From JAGQLF01 sp964635995 (GTDB lineage Bacteria; Patescibacteriota; Dojkabacteria; J137), in assembly GCA_964635995.1 (NCBI GenBank), contig CAZWRA010000004.1:1-44297 (forward strand): 44,297 nucleotides of DNA, written 5' to 3'. A program made the position numbers and the translations under genes. This document shows positions 1 to 8,100 of the stretch, piece by piece. The stretch's first letter is position 1; every line of letters begins with the position of its first letter. Under the pieces are notes generated by a model. That model was not told the DNA's origin. It saw only the letters and a list, made by a program, of their open reading frames with translations, and searched no databases.

Positions 1-146
1 GTATATATTAATGTTCTATCTTTAGGAATAATATCTCGACTAACAACTGTAACTGGATCAGCTGAGTCGTAATTTAATCGTATAAATTCCTTATCTTTTT
101 CTAATAATGTATCTATTGTCTCATAATCTCTTGGGTTTTCACTCAT
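1..146 (-). CDS. Hypothetical protein, N-terminal part (cut by window edge)
   Basis: About 48 codons read leftward from an ATG at 144-146 and run off the window without a stop. The start reads MSENPRDYETIDTLLEKDKE and the segment is acidic and soluble. I recognise no family. It follows the thioredoxin genes on the same strand, but a terminator-like hairpin lies between, with its U-run touching the start codon. A TATAAT-like box sits inside the hairpin loop, so the gene probably has its own promoter. Confidence 0.55.
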   Translation of the reverse strand, partial: MSENPRDYETIDTLLEKDKEFIRLNYDSADPVTVVSRDIIPKDRTLIY

Positions 147-183
147 AAAAAACTAAGTAGGCAATTATACAAGGCTTACTTAG
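147..183 (-). terminator. Rho-independent terminator after trxB
   Basis: On the minus strand a 10-bp stem with one mismatch (CTAAGTA at 153-159 pairing with TACTTAG at 177-183, extended by GC) is followed by a run of six T. It lies directly downstream of the trxB stop. The loop contains a TATAAT-like box that could serve the next gene. Confidence 0.6.
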
Positions 184-207
184 CTTTTGTCTACATTATT
201 TGACAAC

Positions 208-1176
208 TTACCAAACATTCTGAATTTCTTCGTTTCCCTCTAACCATCTTTGTGCTTTTAATGCCGCTTTGCATCCATCTGCAGCTGTAGTTATTGCTTG
301 CTTATAAACATGATCTTGGATCTCTCCTGCAACAAAAATCCCAGGAATACTTGTTTCAACATCATTTTGTGTAATTACATATCCATTTTCATCAAGCTCT
401 AAAATATTTGTAAGAAATTGAGTTGAAGGTACATGCCCTATAGCTAAGAAAACTCCATCCAATTTTAATTCTGAGTCTGAATTTTCTTTATTATTATGAA
501 GCTTTACTCCTGTTACAGTTTCGTCACCTAAAACCTCAGTAACCTCTGCGTTCCAGATTACTTCAATTTTAGGGTTATTTAATGCTCGCTCTTGCATAAT
601 CTCGCTAGCTCTAAATTCTTCTCTTCTATGAATAATGTAAACCTTACTTGCAAATCTAGTTAGAAATGTTGAATCCTCCATTGCAGTATCTCCTCCCCCA
701 ACAACAGTAACTACTTTGTCCTTATAGAAAGCCCCATCACAAGTAGCGCAAGTAGATACGCCTCTTCCATAGAACTTATCTTCTCCTGGAACTTTTAATT
801 TTCTTGGGTTAGAGCCTGTTGCTAAGATTACTGACTTAGCTTTATATTCCTTATCTCCGACCTTAACAATTTTTACACTTTTATCCCCTAAAATAACTTC
901 AGTTATATTATCGTATATTAATTTTGAACCAAACTTCTCAGCCTGTTTAATCATATTTTGCATAAGATCAGGTCCTTTAATGCCATCTGGAAAACCTGGA
1001 TAGTTTTCTACATCAGTAGTATTCATTAGTTGGCCTCCCCATGTAACTCCTCCAAAAATCAATGGATTTAATCTAGCTCTAGCAGCATATATTCCTGCAG
1101 TCAGTCCGGCTGGTCCAGAACCTACAATTATTAGCTCATGCAACTTAGTAGTTAGATCTTTATTTTCTTCATCCAT
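208..1176 (-). CDS. trxB: Thioredoxin reductase
   Basis: NADPH- and FAD-dependent enzyme that reduces thioredoxin in the cytoplasm. The 322-aa protein has the usual length. An FAD-binding GSGPAGLTAGIYAAR motif lies near residue 19, the redox-active CATC at 143-146, the NADPH-binding GGGDTAMED motif follows, and a second FAD motif (GIFVAGEIQD) is near the C terminus. It starts 4 nt after the trxA stop, so the two form an operon, with the csoR-like gene just upstream of trxA. The identification is secure from motifs; the physiological partner being the adjacent thioredoxin is inferred from position. Confidence 0.97.
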   Translation of the reverse strand: MDEENKDLTTKLHELIIVGSGPAGLTAGIYAARARLNPLIFGGVTWGGQLMNTTDVENYPGFPDGIKGPDLMQNMIKQAEKFGSKLIYDNITEVILGDKSVKIVKVGDKEYKAKSVILATGSNPRKLKVPGEDKFYGRGVSTCATCDGAFYKDKVVTVVGGGDTAMEDSTFLTRFASKVYIIHRREEFRASEIMQERALNNPKIEVIWNAEVTEVLGDETVTGVKLHNNKENSDSELKLDGVFLAIGHVPSTQFLTNILELDENGYVITQNDVETSIPGIFVAGEIQDHVYKQAITTAADGCKAALKAQRWLEGNEEIQNVW

Positions 1177-1180
1177 ATTT

Positions 1181-1510
1181 TTAAATATGTTTATTTATTG
1201 TCTCAAGCATAACTGCTTTAGGAACAGCCCCAACTATTCTATCTACAAGCTTTCCGTCTTTGAATAGAATTAATGTTGGAATTCCTTGTACTCCAAATTT
1301 TGGAGCTGTCTCAGGATTTTCATCTACATTCATCTTAACTATATTAAGCTTTCCGTCTAAATCTCCTGAAATCTCTTCTAAAACTGGAGCAATCATTAAG
1401 CATGGGGTACACCATGCTGCCCAAAAATCAACTAATGTCAGCCCGCTTGATATTGCATTTTCGAACTCTGCATCAGTAGTATGAGTAATCTTTGAATTTT
1501 CATCTGCCAT
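1181..1510 (-). CDS. trxA: Thioredoxin
   Basis: Small disulfide reductase of 109 aa with the typical thioredoxin layout. VDFWAAWCTPC places the active-site cysteines at 34 and 37. Here the motif is WCTPC instead of the commoner WCGPC, which should change the redox potential slightly. The cis-proline loop GIPTLILF is present. It lies between a csoR-like gene (23 nt gap) and trxB (4 nt gap), all on the minus strand, so the three are probably co-transcribed from the promoter upstream of csoR. Confidence 0.97.
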   Translation of the reverse strand: MADENSKITHTTDAEFENAISSGLTLVDFWAAWCTPCLMIAPVLEEISGDLDGKLNIVKMNVDENPETAPKFGVQGIPTLILFKDGKLVDRIVGAVPKAVMLETINKHI

Positions 1511-1533
1511 TGAATAAATAATAATAAATATTT

Positions 1534-1788
1534 TTAAGTAATTTTAAAGAAGTTTGTAACCAGTTCTTCGAATTTCTTCTTATTAGTTTCTAGCTTATCT
1601 CCATTAAAACATTCACTAGATTCATTTTTTAACAAGTCTATAGCTAGTCTGGATAGAGCAGCCCTAACCGCTGAAACTTGTTGAACAATATCATTTACAT
1701 TTCGACCTTCTTCGATCATTTTCTCAACTCCACTCATTTGCCCTTTAATTCTGTTAATTTGATTATTAAACTTTTTACATTCTTCCAT
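1534..1788 (-). CDS. CsoR/RcnR-family (DUF156) transcriptional repressor
   Basis: An 84-aa all-helical repressor of the metal/persulfide-sensing CsoR family. The conserved N-terminal helix RIKGQMSGVEKMIEEG is clear. In copper-sensing CsoR the next helix carries a Cys (pattern GR-x-C-x-D), followed by His and Cys further on. Here the first position is Val (GRNVND) and only the later Cys (ESSECF) is visible, so classic Cu(I) binding is doubtful and the ligand is open. It heads an apparent operon with trxA and trxB, and its own operator-like palindrome sits 7-29 nt before the start codon. Confidence 0.88.
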   Translation of the reverse strand: MEECKKFNNQINRIKGQMSGVEKMIEEGRNVNDIVQQVSAVRAALSRLAIDLLKNESSECFNGDKLETNKKKFEELVTNFFKIT

Positions 1789-1794
1789 TTAGTT

Positions 1795-1817
1795 AATATA
1801 CTCCCAGGGGGTATATT
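1795..1817. promoter_or_regulatory. CsoR-type operator overlapping the csoR-trxA-trxB promoter
   Basis: A 23-nt inverted repeat: AATATAC and GTATATT are perfect arms around TCCCAGGGG, reading TATACCCCCTGGGAGTATA on the minus strand. This closely matches the G/C-centred, A/T-flanked palindromes bound by CsoR-family repressors. On the minus strand the right arm doubles as a TATATT -10 box six nt before the csoR ATG, so binding would block the promoter. Confidence 0.75.
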
Positions 1818-1820
1818 ATG

Positions 1821-3086
1821 TCAAAGAGCTTTAATAATTTCCTGAAGTTTTTTTATCGGAAGTCTTATACTTACAGGTGTTATTAAAGTAGCTAAAAGGG
1901 AAACGATTAATATGACTACACCAATAATACTCAAGACTTCACTATAAATGAAATATTCACCTAAAATTCCAACGAATAGAGGCCCTATTACATAAGAAAG
2001 AGAAATTGTAATTCTAGACAAACTCATAATATACATTTCATAATCTTTACTTCTTTGTGCAAGATCAGAAAAAACAGCATCATTTAAAGGAATCACAATC
2101 GATGAAGCAAAGCTTAGTAATCCAACAAAAAGCAGTATTACCCAAAGATCATCTAAAAGAAATATAGGAATCATTAATAAAGAGCTTAGAAAAAGCGCAA
2201 CTTGGGAAATTTTCTTTTTCTTCTTTTTTATCGGAAAGTAAATTAAAAGAGTAGATCCAATTAATACTGCCATATTAAAAACAAACAAAACAACCCATCC
2301 CTTTTCCTGGCTCCCTGCCAATTCCTCTCCATATATTCCACCTATAGTCCAAAATGTAGCAAGTATCATTCCTCCACAAACCCCAACTAAAAATACTGGA
2401 AAAACTTTAGAACTTAATACTCTCAATATTGAAAACTCTTTAAAAAGTTTAAGACTTGTATTTACATGACTTCTAACATTTTTTCTTTTTGTTTCATTCC
2501 TATACTTTATTAGAACAAAATAATAAATCAACAGCGCAATAAGCTGAATGGCAATAACTGTTGCTGAAAAATGTAAAATACTGTTTGCTAGTAAAAAAGC
2601 CCCCAAAATCGGGCTTATTAATGATCCTATCTGCCATAGAACATAAATAATGCTCCAGTCGCTTGTAAAATCAGATTTCGGCTCCTCTTCAACTATATAT
2701 CCTTGTTCAGAAAAAGACATAAACTCAAAATAAATTCCCCATATAATTGATCCCAATAGGAAAAATATTGTTGGGGAGCTTTGTGTTCCTAAATGAATGA
2801 AGATTGGATATAAAATACTTAATAAAATACTAATAAATAGAAAGTCTCTCCATGTAGATTTTGTAAATAGCTTAGGAATTAAAAGATCCATAATAATTCC
2901 AACAACTGAAGATGCAGCCATTATTAATCCTAGGCTTAATGGAGAATTTAACTCATCATTAACTATTACTGGGAATGCGTAGGTTAAGATACTATCTGCA
3001 AATAAAGTAAAGAAAAGAGGGTATAGATATTTAAGAAAGTTACGATCAATAATTTGTCTTCTTTTTATTACAACCGCTGATTTCAT
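1821..3086 (-). CDS. Major facilitator superfamily transporter
   Basis: A 421-aa protein with about 12 hydrophobic segments and a basic loop mid-way (residues about 195-215), the usual 6+6 arrangement of MFS carriers. The segments are FLYPLFFTLFADSILTYAF near the N terminus, then repeated membrane helices through to ILIVSLLATLITPV. The substrate cannot be read from sequence. It ends in TGA just before the csoR operator and precedes csoR on the same strand. Reading through that TGA would run deep into csoR in another frame, which supports TGA acting as a real stop here. Confidence 0.85.
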   Translation of the reverse strand: MKSAVVIKRRQIIDRNFLKYLYPLFFTLFADSILTYAFPVIVNDELNSPLSLGLIMAASSVVGIIMDLLIPKLFTKSTWRDFLFISILLSILYPIFIHLGTQSSPTIFFLLGSIIWGIYFEFMSFSEQGYIVEEEPKSDFTSDWSIIYVLWQIGSLISPILGAFLLANSILHFSATVIAIQLIALLIYYFVLIKYRNETKRKNVRSHVNTSLKLFKEFSILRVLSSKVFPVFLVGVCGGMILATFWTIGGIYGEELAGSQEKGWVVLFVFNMAVLIGSTLLIYFPIKKKKKKISQVALFLSSLLMIPIFLLDDLWVILLFVGLLSFASSIVIPLNDAVFSDLAQRSKDYEMYIMSLSRITISLSYVIGPLFVGILGEYFIYSEVLSIIGVVILIVSLLATLITPVSIRLPIKKLQEIIKAL

Positions 3087-3173
3087 TCTGACTTGTCTTG
3101 ATTCAAGAATTTAGTAATAATAGTAGTATAAAGTATTAACTTAACTAAAGGTAAATTTTTACCGAAATTATCT

Positions 3174-3818
3174 TTGAACACAAATAAGAAAAAAAATAAC
3201 CTAAGAAAAACCTTTTAACTTTTTTATCTTAGAATCTTAATTGGATTAATAATTGCTTCTCTTGTATTAGTTTCAATGTATTTTGGAGCTAGTTATATTG
3301 ACCAAGAAGGGCTATTAGAAAATAGTAGTAATACATGCACGTATAATAGTGTTATTTATAATATTGGAGATAATTTTCCAGCTGGAGATCAATGTAACCA
3401 ATTTATTTGTAGTGTAACTTCTGTACTTTGCACAGAGATCGTATGTATTAACAATAACAACACTTTACTTATAAATACTCGATTAGAAACATATTCTAAT
3501 GATTTAATAAGTTCTATTAATTCAAAAGATTTTGAAAATTTTTATACTTTTCTTACTGACAAAACAACCTTTACAATTAAATATACAGAATGTTGTGAAA
3601 TAACAAATAAAGAAGAGCTAATTAATGCTATTGAATCAAAATTCCCTTGGAATATATTCGAGTTTAACTTACAAGATTATCAATTAGACATTGTTTATAG
3701 CCAACACCCTTTTTTAGAGGAAGGGTACTTAATTGGTGTTGATGTTTCTAATAATGGTATAGCACTTAAAATATCAGAAGGTAAAGTTCTAGACATATAT
3801 CTATTCGAAATTATCTAA
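3174..3818 (+). CDS. Membrane-anchored VWC-like cysteine-rich protein 1 (N terminus interrupted)
   Basis: First of three tandem paralogues. The cysteine module (TCTYNSVIYNIGDNFPAG, then DQCNQFIC and LCTEIVC) matches the von Willebrand factor C pattern of the two neighbours, although the middle CxCxxG part is degraded. A C-terminal domain of about 120 aa follows, possibly an NTF2-like fold. The first ATG in this frame (3276) would cut the membrane segment in half. The hydrophobic stretch RILIGLIIASLVLVSMYFGA extends upstream to an in-frame TAA at 3216, and the same frame continues beyond it to a TTG at 3174. The N terminus is therefore damaged, mis-sequenced, or starts unconventionally. Confidence 0.6.
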
Positions 3819-3871
3819 GAATGTTTAATTGATTTCATTATCTAAATCATCTATCCTGTTAATAGCAGTGT

Positions 3872-4690
3872 ATGAAGATGGAAAAAGATAAAAATTATTT
3901 ACTAACATTCTTGCTTGTTGCTTTAGTAACAGTTCTTGTTATTGCAGCTCTAGCTACGGGGTTTAGTGTAATCGACAGAGAAGACATTTTTGAACACAAA
4001 GTGGGGACTTGTACATATAAAGGTGTTCTTTACGAAATTGGAGAAGGGTTTCCTGCTGGGGATGGATGTAATCAATGTGCTTGCGCAGGAGGCGAGGTAG
4101 TTTGTACTCAAATAGCATGTAAAAATGAAAATGATAGCTTTCTAATTCAACCTGAAGAGGATGAAGGTACAACAGATCCTACCCAAAACGAGGAAGTAAA
4201 TATTACATATGAAAGTAAAGAATTCCCAGGATTGAGTTTTGAATATAATAATGAACTTTGGGCAGTAACTGAGAGTGAGCATTCTGAGGTCGCAAATACA
4301 TCTGTGATTACAGCCTCAAATAATGGGTATAATATCAAAATGAATGTTAGTCAAGCTGGTGAAGGAATACAGTATGGAGGTGCAATTTATGACTCAAATA
4401 ATGAGGATAGCTTTCTTAAAGTAAATATTGATGGTGTTGAAGCATTAGTTCCTGACTTAACAAAAAGAATTTCTGGTTATTATTTACTTACAGCTAACGT
4501 TGTTGTAAAGGAAGATAGAGCAGATGGATCAGTTATTACATCAGTTTTTCAAAGAAACGGTTATAATTATTCTATTCTTCTGGATGTCCCTTGTTTTAGT
4601 ACTTTCGATAGAACAGCAACTCAAGATTTGTCTAGTCCTAATGAATACGCACAGGTAATAGAAATACTTGGTTCAATAAACTTAATATAA
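3872..4690 (+). CDS. Membrane-anchored VWC-like protein 2
   Basis: A 272-aa protein. A short basic N terminus and one membrane helix (about residues 9-31) are followed by the complete cysteine module at about 45-85, with Cys spacing and Gly/Tyr landmarks like VWC/chordin-type domains: CTYKG, FPAGDGCNQCAC, GGEVVCTQIAC. After an acidic linker comes a domain of about 165 aa that begins FPGLSFEYNNELW and ends IEILGSINLI. This layout resembles the outside domain of the downstream sigma-factor fusion. It probably faces outside. Its role is unknown. Confidence 0.75.
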   Translation: MKMEKDKNYLLTFLLVALVTVLVIAALATGFSVIDREDIFEHKVGTCTYKGVLYEIGEGFPAGDGCNQCACAGGEVVCTQIACKNENDSFLIQPEEDEGTTDPTQNEEVNITYESKEFPGLSFEYNNELWAVTESEHSEVANTSVITASNNGYNIKMNVSQAGEGIQYGGAIYDSNNEDSFLKVNIDGVEALVPDLTKRISGYYLLTANVVVKEDRADGSVITSVFQRNGYNYSILLDVPCFSTFDRTATQDLSSPNEYAQVIEILGSINLI

Positions 4691-4706
4691 TTTAATATTA
4701 AATATA

Positions 4707-5015
4707 ATGAAAAAAAGCAATTCTCCAAAACTAAATACTCCAACCTACATTGCTATCGTCATTACTATAATTATGGTTTTAATCTCTCTTATACTTGGCC
4801 TAATGGTAATTCAGAGTCAGGATATTTTAGGAGAAGCAAATACCTGTACATTTAATGGAGTTACATACAAAACAGGAAACAATTTCCCTGCTGGTGATAG
4901 CTGTAATACATGTGTTTGCGCTAAAGGAGAAGTTTTATGTACAGAAGCTAAATGTGAATCTAACAATAATTCAAGCATAAAGGGTATATTAGATTCTATA
5001 GAGAATAAAAGATAA
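4707..5015 (+). CDS. Membrane-anchored VWC-like protein 3 (short)
   Basis: The shortest paralogue, 102 aa: basic N terminus, one membrane helix (about 13-36), then the complete cysteine module with FPAGDSCNTCVCAKGEV and LCTEAKC, and only a short tail. It starts 16 nt after the preceding gene and is followed by a strong terminator, so the three VWC genes look like one transcription unit. It may be the minimal module of a tandem expansion. No enzymatic residues are seen. Confidence 0.75.
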   Translation: MKKSNSPKLNTPTYIAIVITIIMVLISLILGLMVIQSQDILGEANTCTFNGVTYKTGNNFPAGDSCNTCVCAKGEVLCTEAKCESNNNSSIKGILDSIENKR

Positions 5016-5038
5016 TAATGATACTTAATACAAATCAA

Positions 5039-5066
5039 AAAAACTGCCTTAACAGGCAGTTTTTTT
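5039..5066 (+). terminator. Rho-independent terminator after the VWC gene cluster
   Basis: AACTGCC at 5041-5047 pairs with GGCAGTT at 5054-5060 across the loop TTAACA, followed by at least six more T. A textbook hairpin and U-run that separates the VWC genes from the sigma-factor gene. Confidence 0.9.
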
Positions 5067-5111
5067 AAGAAAAATGTCCCTTTTTCTATATTAATTTGTC
5101 TTATACACAAC

Positions 5112-7010
5112 ATGAATAAAAAGGAAGTTTTCGAAAAAGTATATTTAGACCATGCTGATGAGATATTTCGGTTCTGTAAATTTCGTCTCAGGAGTGATCA
5201 GGAGGCCGAGGACATTGTTTCGGAAGCTTTCATAAGGTTGTTAGAAAATGAGGATTTTGATTTCATACAAAATAAAAGGGCTTGGCTCTATAAAGTTTCA
5301 AGAAATATGATTTATAACAAAACTAACTCAAAAAGTAATAATTCAGCTGAATACTCTGAAGAAATCGAATCTCAAGTTGATAAAGGCATGAGTACTTTAG
5401 AGAATGAAGTTGTTAATGATATGACTATTGAATATATCGAAAATGAGCTTACTAAGATGGACGAAGTAACAGCTGACATAATAGTTATGAGAATGTGGGA
5501 TGAGATGAGCTTTCAGGAAATAGCTACTATTGTTGAAATGAATATTGATTCTGTCAAGAAGAGATTTTATGGAGGAATTGAGGATCTGAGATTGTCAGTT
5601 TCTAGGGAAGAAAAATCTCTAGCTCTAAAATCTGTTTCAATACCATTAATTTTAGCTGGAATACTTGGTATTTCAGTCCAACCTGCTTATGCAATGACTG
5701 CTGCTAGTTCAGCTTCTATTGCAACTACAGTTGGTTCTACTTTAGGTTTTACATTATCTACTATGTTAAGTTCAAGTGTTACAAGTGGAGTAGCAGTAGC
5801 CGCTGCTACTGCAGGAAGTGGTTTACTTGCCACAACTACGGCTAAAATTATCGCAGGTAGTGCTGTTTTATTAGCTTCTGCTGGTATTGGTTTAGGTGCT
5901 GTTGCTGTAAATAATAATCAACAAGAACCAGTAAATCAACCAGAACTGGAAACTCCAATAGAAATCCCCGGTGATACTGAAAGTGAGATAGAATACAAAT
6001 TCGATCTATCTGAGACTTTTGAAAGTCCAGAATTAGGCATTAAGCTTAATTATCCAGAAAATAATAATATTGAAAATGGTTTTGATCGTCCAATTCAAGA
6101 AAGAGCAAATACAGTAAGTATTAAACCAGATAGTGATGAATTTAATTCAATTATTTCTTTTGAAAAAATAGATTTTGATGTTAGGAATTATCCTGGATAT
6201 ACACAGCAGGAAATAACTGAAGATTTACCAGAAACTAATGCTGAACCGATCAAAACAATTTCTGGAGAAGGATTCCCTTGTAGTTATGAAGATTCATCAA
6301 TAGAAGGTGAATCTACATATTTAGCCGTTAGATACTTTTATGAGATAAAAGATGATGTTTATGGAATGATCGATTTATCTGCAAATAAAAATACTTGCCC
6401 TGGAAATGAGCTTAACTTTGACAAAACAATAGATGAAATTATTCAAGAAAAGATTGATAGTGAGGATTTTGCTTTAGCATTAGCTATCTTAGAGAGTGTT
6501 GAACTTTTAGATGATGCTGAACAGCCAACTACAGAGGATCAAGCTTCAAACGATATTACTTATACTATATCAACTGAAGATTTTGTTGACTCATTAGGAG
6601 TTGACTTAAAATATTTTAAACTTTCTATACCTAGGGAATATATGGTTTCAGAGGAGTCAAATTTTATTGATGGTGTCACAGTTTATAGTCAAAATACTAG
6701 TTTAGAAATAGGAATCTCGTATGAGGCTTATCCAGGTATAATTGATGATTATGTCGCAATTGGTAATATTGCTAACATTGGAGAAATATACAGAGTCTCT
6801 TTTCTAAACACAGACTCAGTTTTATATACTGATACCATTTTCATAGATTCAAATTGTCCAGCTATTATTGGATCGGCTGAAAATGATTGTGCTGAATCAA
6901 GCTTTAACTATACAAATGAAACAAATAATTTTTTAGTTGCTACATGCTCATCTGAAAATAATAATTTCACTGAATGTGATGCAATGATTAGAAGTATTAA
7001 ATTTGAATAA
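5112..7010 (+). CDS. ECF sigma factor fused to membrane segments and an extracytoplasmic domain
   Basis: A 632-aa fusion. Residues about 7-75 form sigma region 2 (DQEAEDIVSEAFIRLLEN, then NKRAWLYKVSRNMIYNK). Residues about 108-162 form region 4 with a helix-turn-helix (SFQEIATIVEMNIDSVKKR). Next come a hydrophobic segment (174-192), a Gly/Ala/Ser/Thr-rich stretch, and a second hydrophobic segment (about 243-266). Some 360 acidic, Cys-containing residues follow and are probably outside the cytoplasm. Free ECF sigma factors are about 180 aa, so this one appears membrane-tethered, with the sensor in the same chain in place of a separate anti-sigma factor. A TATACA box lies four nt before ATG. 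The target genes are inferred only from proximity (the VWC cluster). Confidence 0.85.
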   Translation: MNKKEVFEKVYLDHADEIFRFCKFRLRSDQEAEDIVSEAFIRLLENEDFDFIQNKRAWLYKVSRNMIYNKTNSKSNNSAEYSEEIESQVDKGMSTLENEVVNDMTIEYIENELTKMDEVTADIIVMRMWDEMSFQEIATIVEMNIDSVKKRFYGGIEDLRLSVSREEKSLALKSVSIPLILAGILGISVQPAYAMTAASSASIATTVGSTLGFTLSTMLSSSVTSGVAVAAATAGSGLLATTTAKIIAGSAVLLASAGIGLGAVAVNNNQQEPVNQPELETPIEIPGDTESEIEYKFDLSETFESPELGIKLNYPENNNIENGFDRPIQERANTVSIKPDSDEFNSIISFEKIDFDVRNYPGYTQQEITEDLPETNAEPIKTISGEGFPCSYEDSSIEGESTYLAVRYFYEIKDDVYGMIDLSANKNTCPGNELNFDKTIDEIIQEKIDSEDFALALAILESVELLDDAEQPTTEDQASNDITYTISTEDFVDSLGVDLKYFKLSIPREYMVSEESNFIDGVTVYSQNTSLEIGISYEAYPGIIDDYVAIGNIANIGEIYRVSFLNTDSVLYTDTIFIDSNCPAIIGSAENDCAESSFNYTNETNNFLVATCSSENNNFTECDAMIRSIKFE

Positions 7011-7011
7011 A

Positions 7012-7034
7012 AAAGGGAGTCTAGTTCTCCCTTT
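7012..7034. terminator. Bidirectional terminator between convergent genes
   Basis: AAAGGGAG and CTCCCTTT form an 8-bp stem around TCTAGTT, with A-rich and T-rich flanks. It overlaps the TAG stop of the tsaC-tsaE gene and follows the sigma-fusion stop, so it can serve both strands. Confidence 0.8.
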
Positions 7035-8079
7035 CTTTTATTTCTCTTTGATCAACTGAATTTCCTTGAGTGAATTCTAAGTCAATTATTTCTCCATCAT
7101 TAAATTCGAAACCTAAATTTTCAATAATCTCTGGCCATTCAATAGCTAAAATATTTCCGGGCTTATTCAATTCATTAAAACCTAACATTTCTAAATCATC
7201 TTTGTTCTCAATTTTCCAAGCATCGATATGTAATAATTTCCCTGTTACAACCTTATATTCTTCAACATAAGTATACGTTGGCGATTTTATATTCCGCTCA
7301 ATTCCCAATGCCTTAGCAATTCCCTTTGTAAAATGTGTTTTTCCAGCTCCTAAATCACCTCTAAGTAAAAAGAATATAGGTTTGTCTTTTTGTATTCTCT
7401 CACTCATAAGTTTAGACCCAAGCTCAATTGTTTCATCTGCTGAATTAGTTATGTAGGTTGCTTTTATACTTTTCTTATTTAAATCGATCGCTCCTTTTCT
7501 ATATGTTTTTAAATAATCAGTTGTTGTATCTATAACGCTTGACGTAAGTCTTTTAGGCAATTCACCTCCATCAATAACTAAATCTATTAAATTCTTTTGT
7601 TTTTCAGTTAATGTATCGAAAACATCCTGAATGGAGTAGGGAGTTTTCTTGCCTGCAGAATTAGCTGAAGTAGTTGTTATTGGTTTATTAAATTCATTAA
7701 CTATTTTCAAAAATGATTCTTTATCAGGTATTCTAATTCCTAAAGTTGCTTTTTCCGACTCTAATCTTTTATCTACATTACCTTTTGAATTTGAAATCAC
7801 AGTTACAGGGCCCGGTAAAAATTCTTTATAAATATTTTTAGCAGTTTCGTTTATCTCAACGTATTTAGAAGCCATTTCTTGGTTGTATACACCGATTGAA
7901 ATAGCTTTTCCTTCTGGCCTCCTTTTATATTTAAGAAGTTTACTCACCGCCTCACTATTCGTTGCATCTACTCCAACTCCGTAAGCTGTTTCAGTAGGAA
8001 AAATTATAAGCCCTCCTTTTGTTAAAACTTGAGCTACAGTTTTGACCAAATCTGAGTCGCTTTCTTTAACAATGTTCAT
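7021..8079 (-). CDS. TsaC-TsaE fusion (t6A37 tRNA modification)
   Basis: The 352-aa chain joins two enzymes of the N6-threonylcarbamoyl-adenosine pathway. Residues about 1-195 are a TsaC/YrdC threonylcarbamoyl-AMP synthase: FPTETAYGVGVDAT, the KRRPEGK substrate loop, TTTSANSAG. Residues about 205-345 are the TsaE ATPase with Walker A GDLGAGKT at 241-248 and the family motif SPTYTYVEEY. The two proteins are normally encoded separately. TsaD is elsewhere in this window (32087-33319). The promoter appears leaderless: TATAAT at 8090-8085 lies five nt before ATG. Confidence 0.92.
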   Translation of the reverse strand: MNIVKESDSDLVKTVAQVLTKGGLIIFPTETAYGVGVDATNSEAVSKLLKYKRRPEGKAISIGVYNQEMASKYVEINETAKNIYKEFLPGPVTVISNSKGNVDKRLESEKATLGIRIPDKESFLKIVNEFNKPITTTSANSAGKKTPYSIQDVFDTLTEKQKNLIDLVIDGGELPKRLTSSVIDTTTDYLKTYRKGAIDLNKKSIKATYITNSADETIELGSKLMSERIQKDKPIFFLLRGDLGAGKTHFTKGIAKALGIERNIKSPTYTYVEEYKVVTGKLLHIDAWKIENKDDLEMLGFNELNKPGNILAIEWPEIIENLGFEFNDGEIIDLEFTQGNSVDQREIKEREN

Positions 8080-8100
8080 AAGGAATTATACTATAGTATC

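Noticed and set aside
3330..4970. VWC-like modules as plant-type antistasin or EGF domains
   Set aside because: Cys spacing CxC..GxVxCT...C after FPAGDxCNxC fits VWC best, although convergent disulfide folds cannot be excluded without a model.
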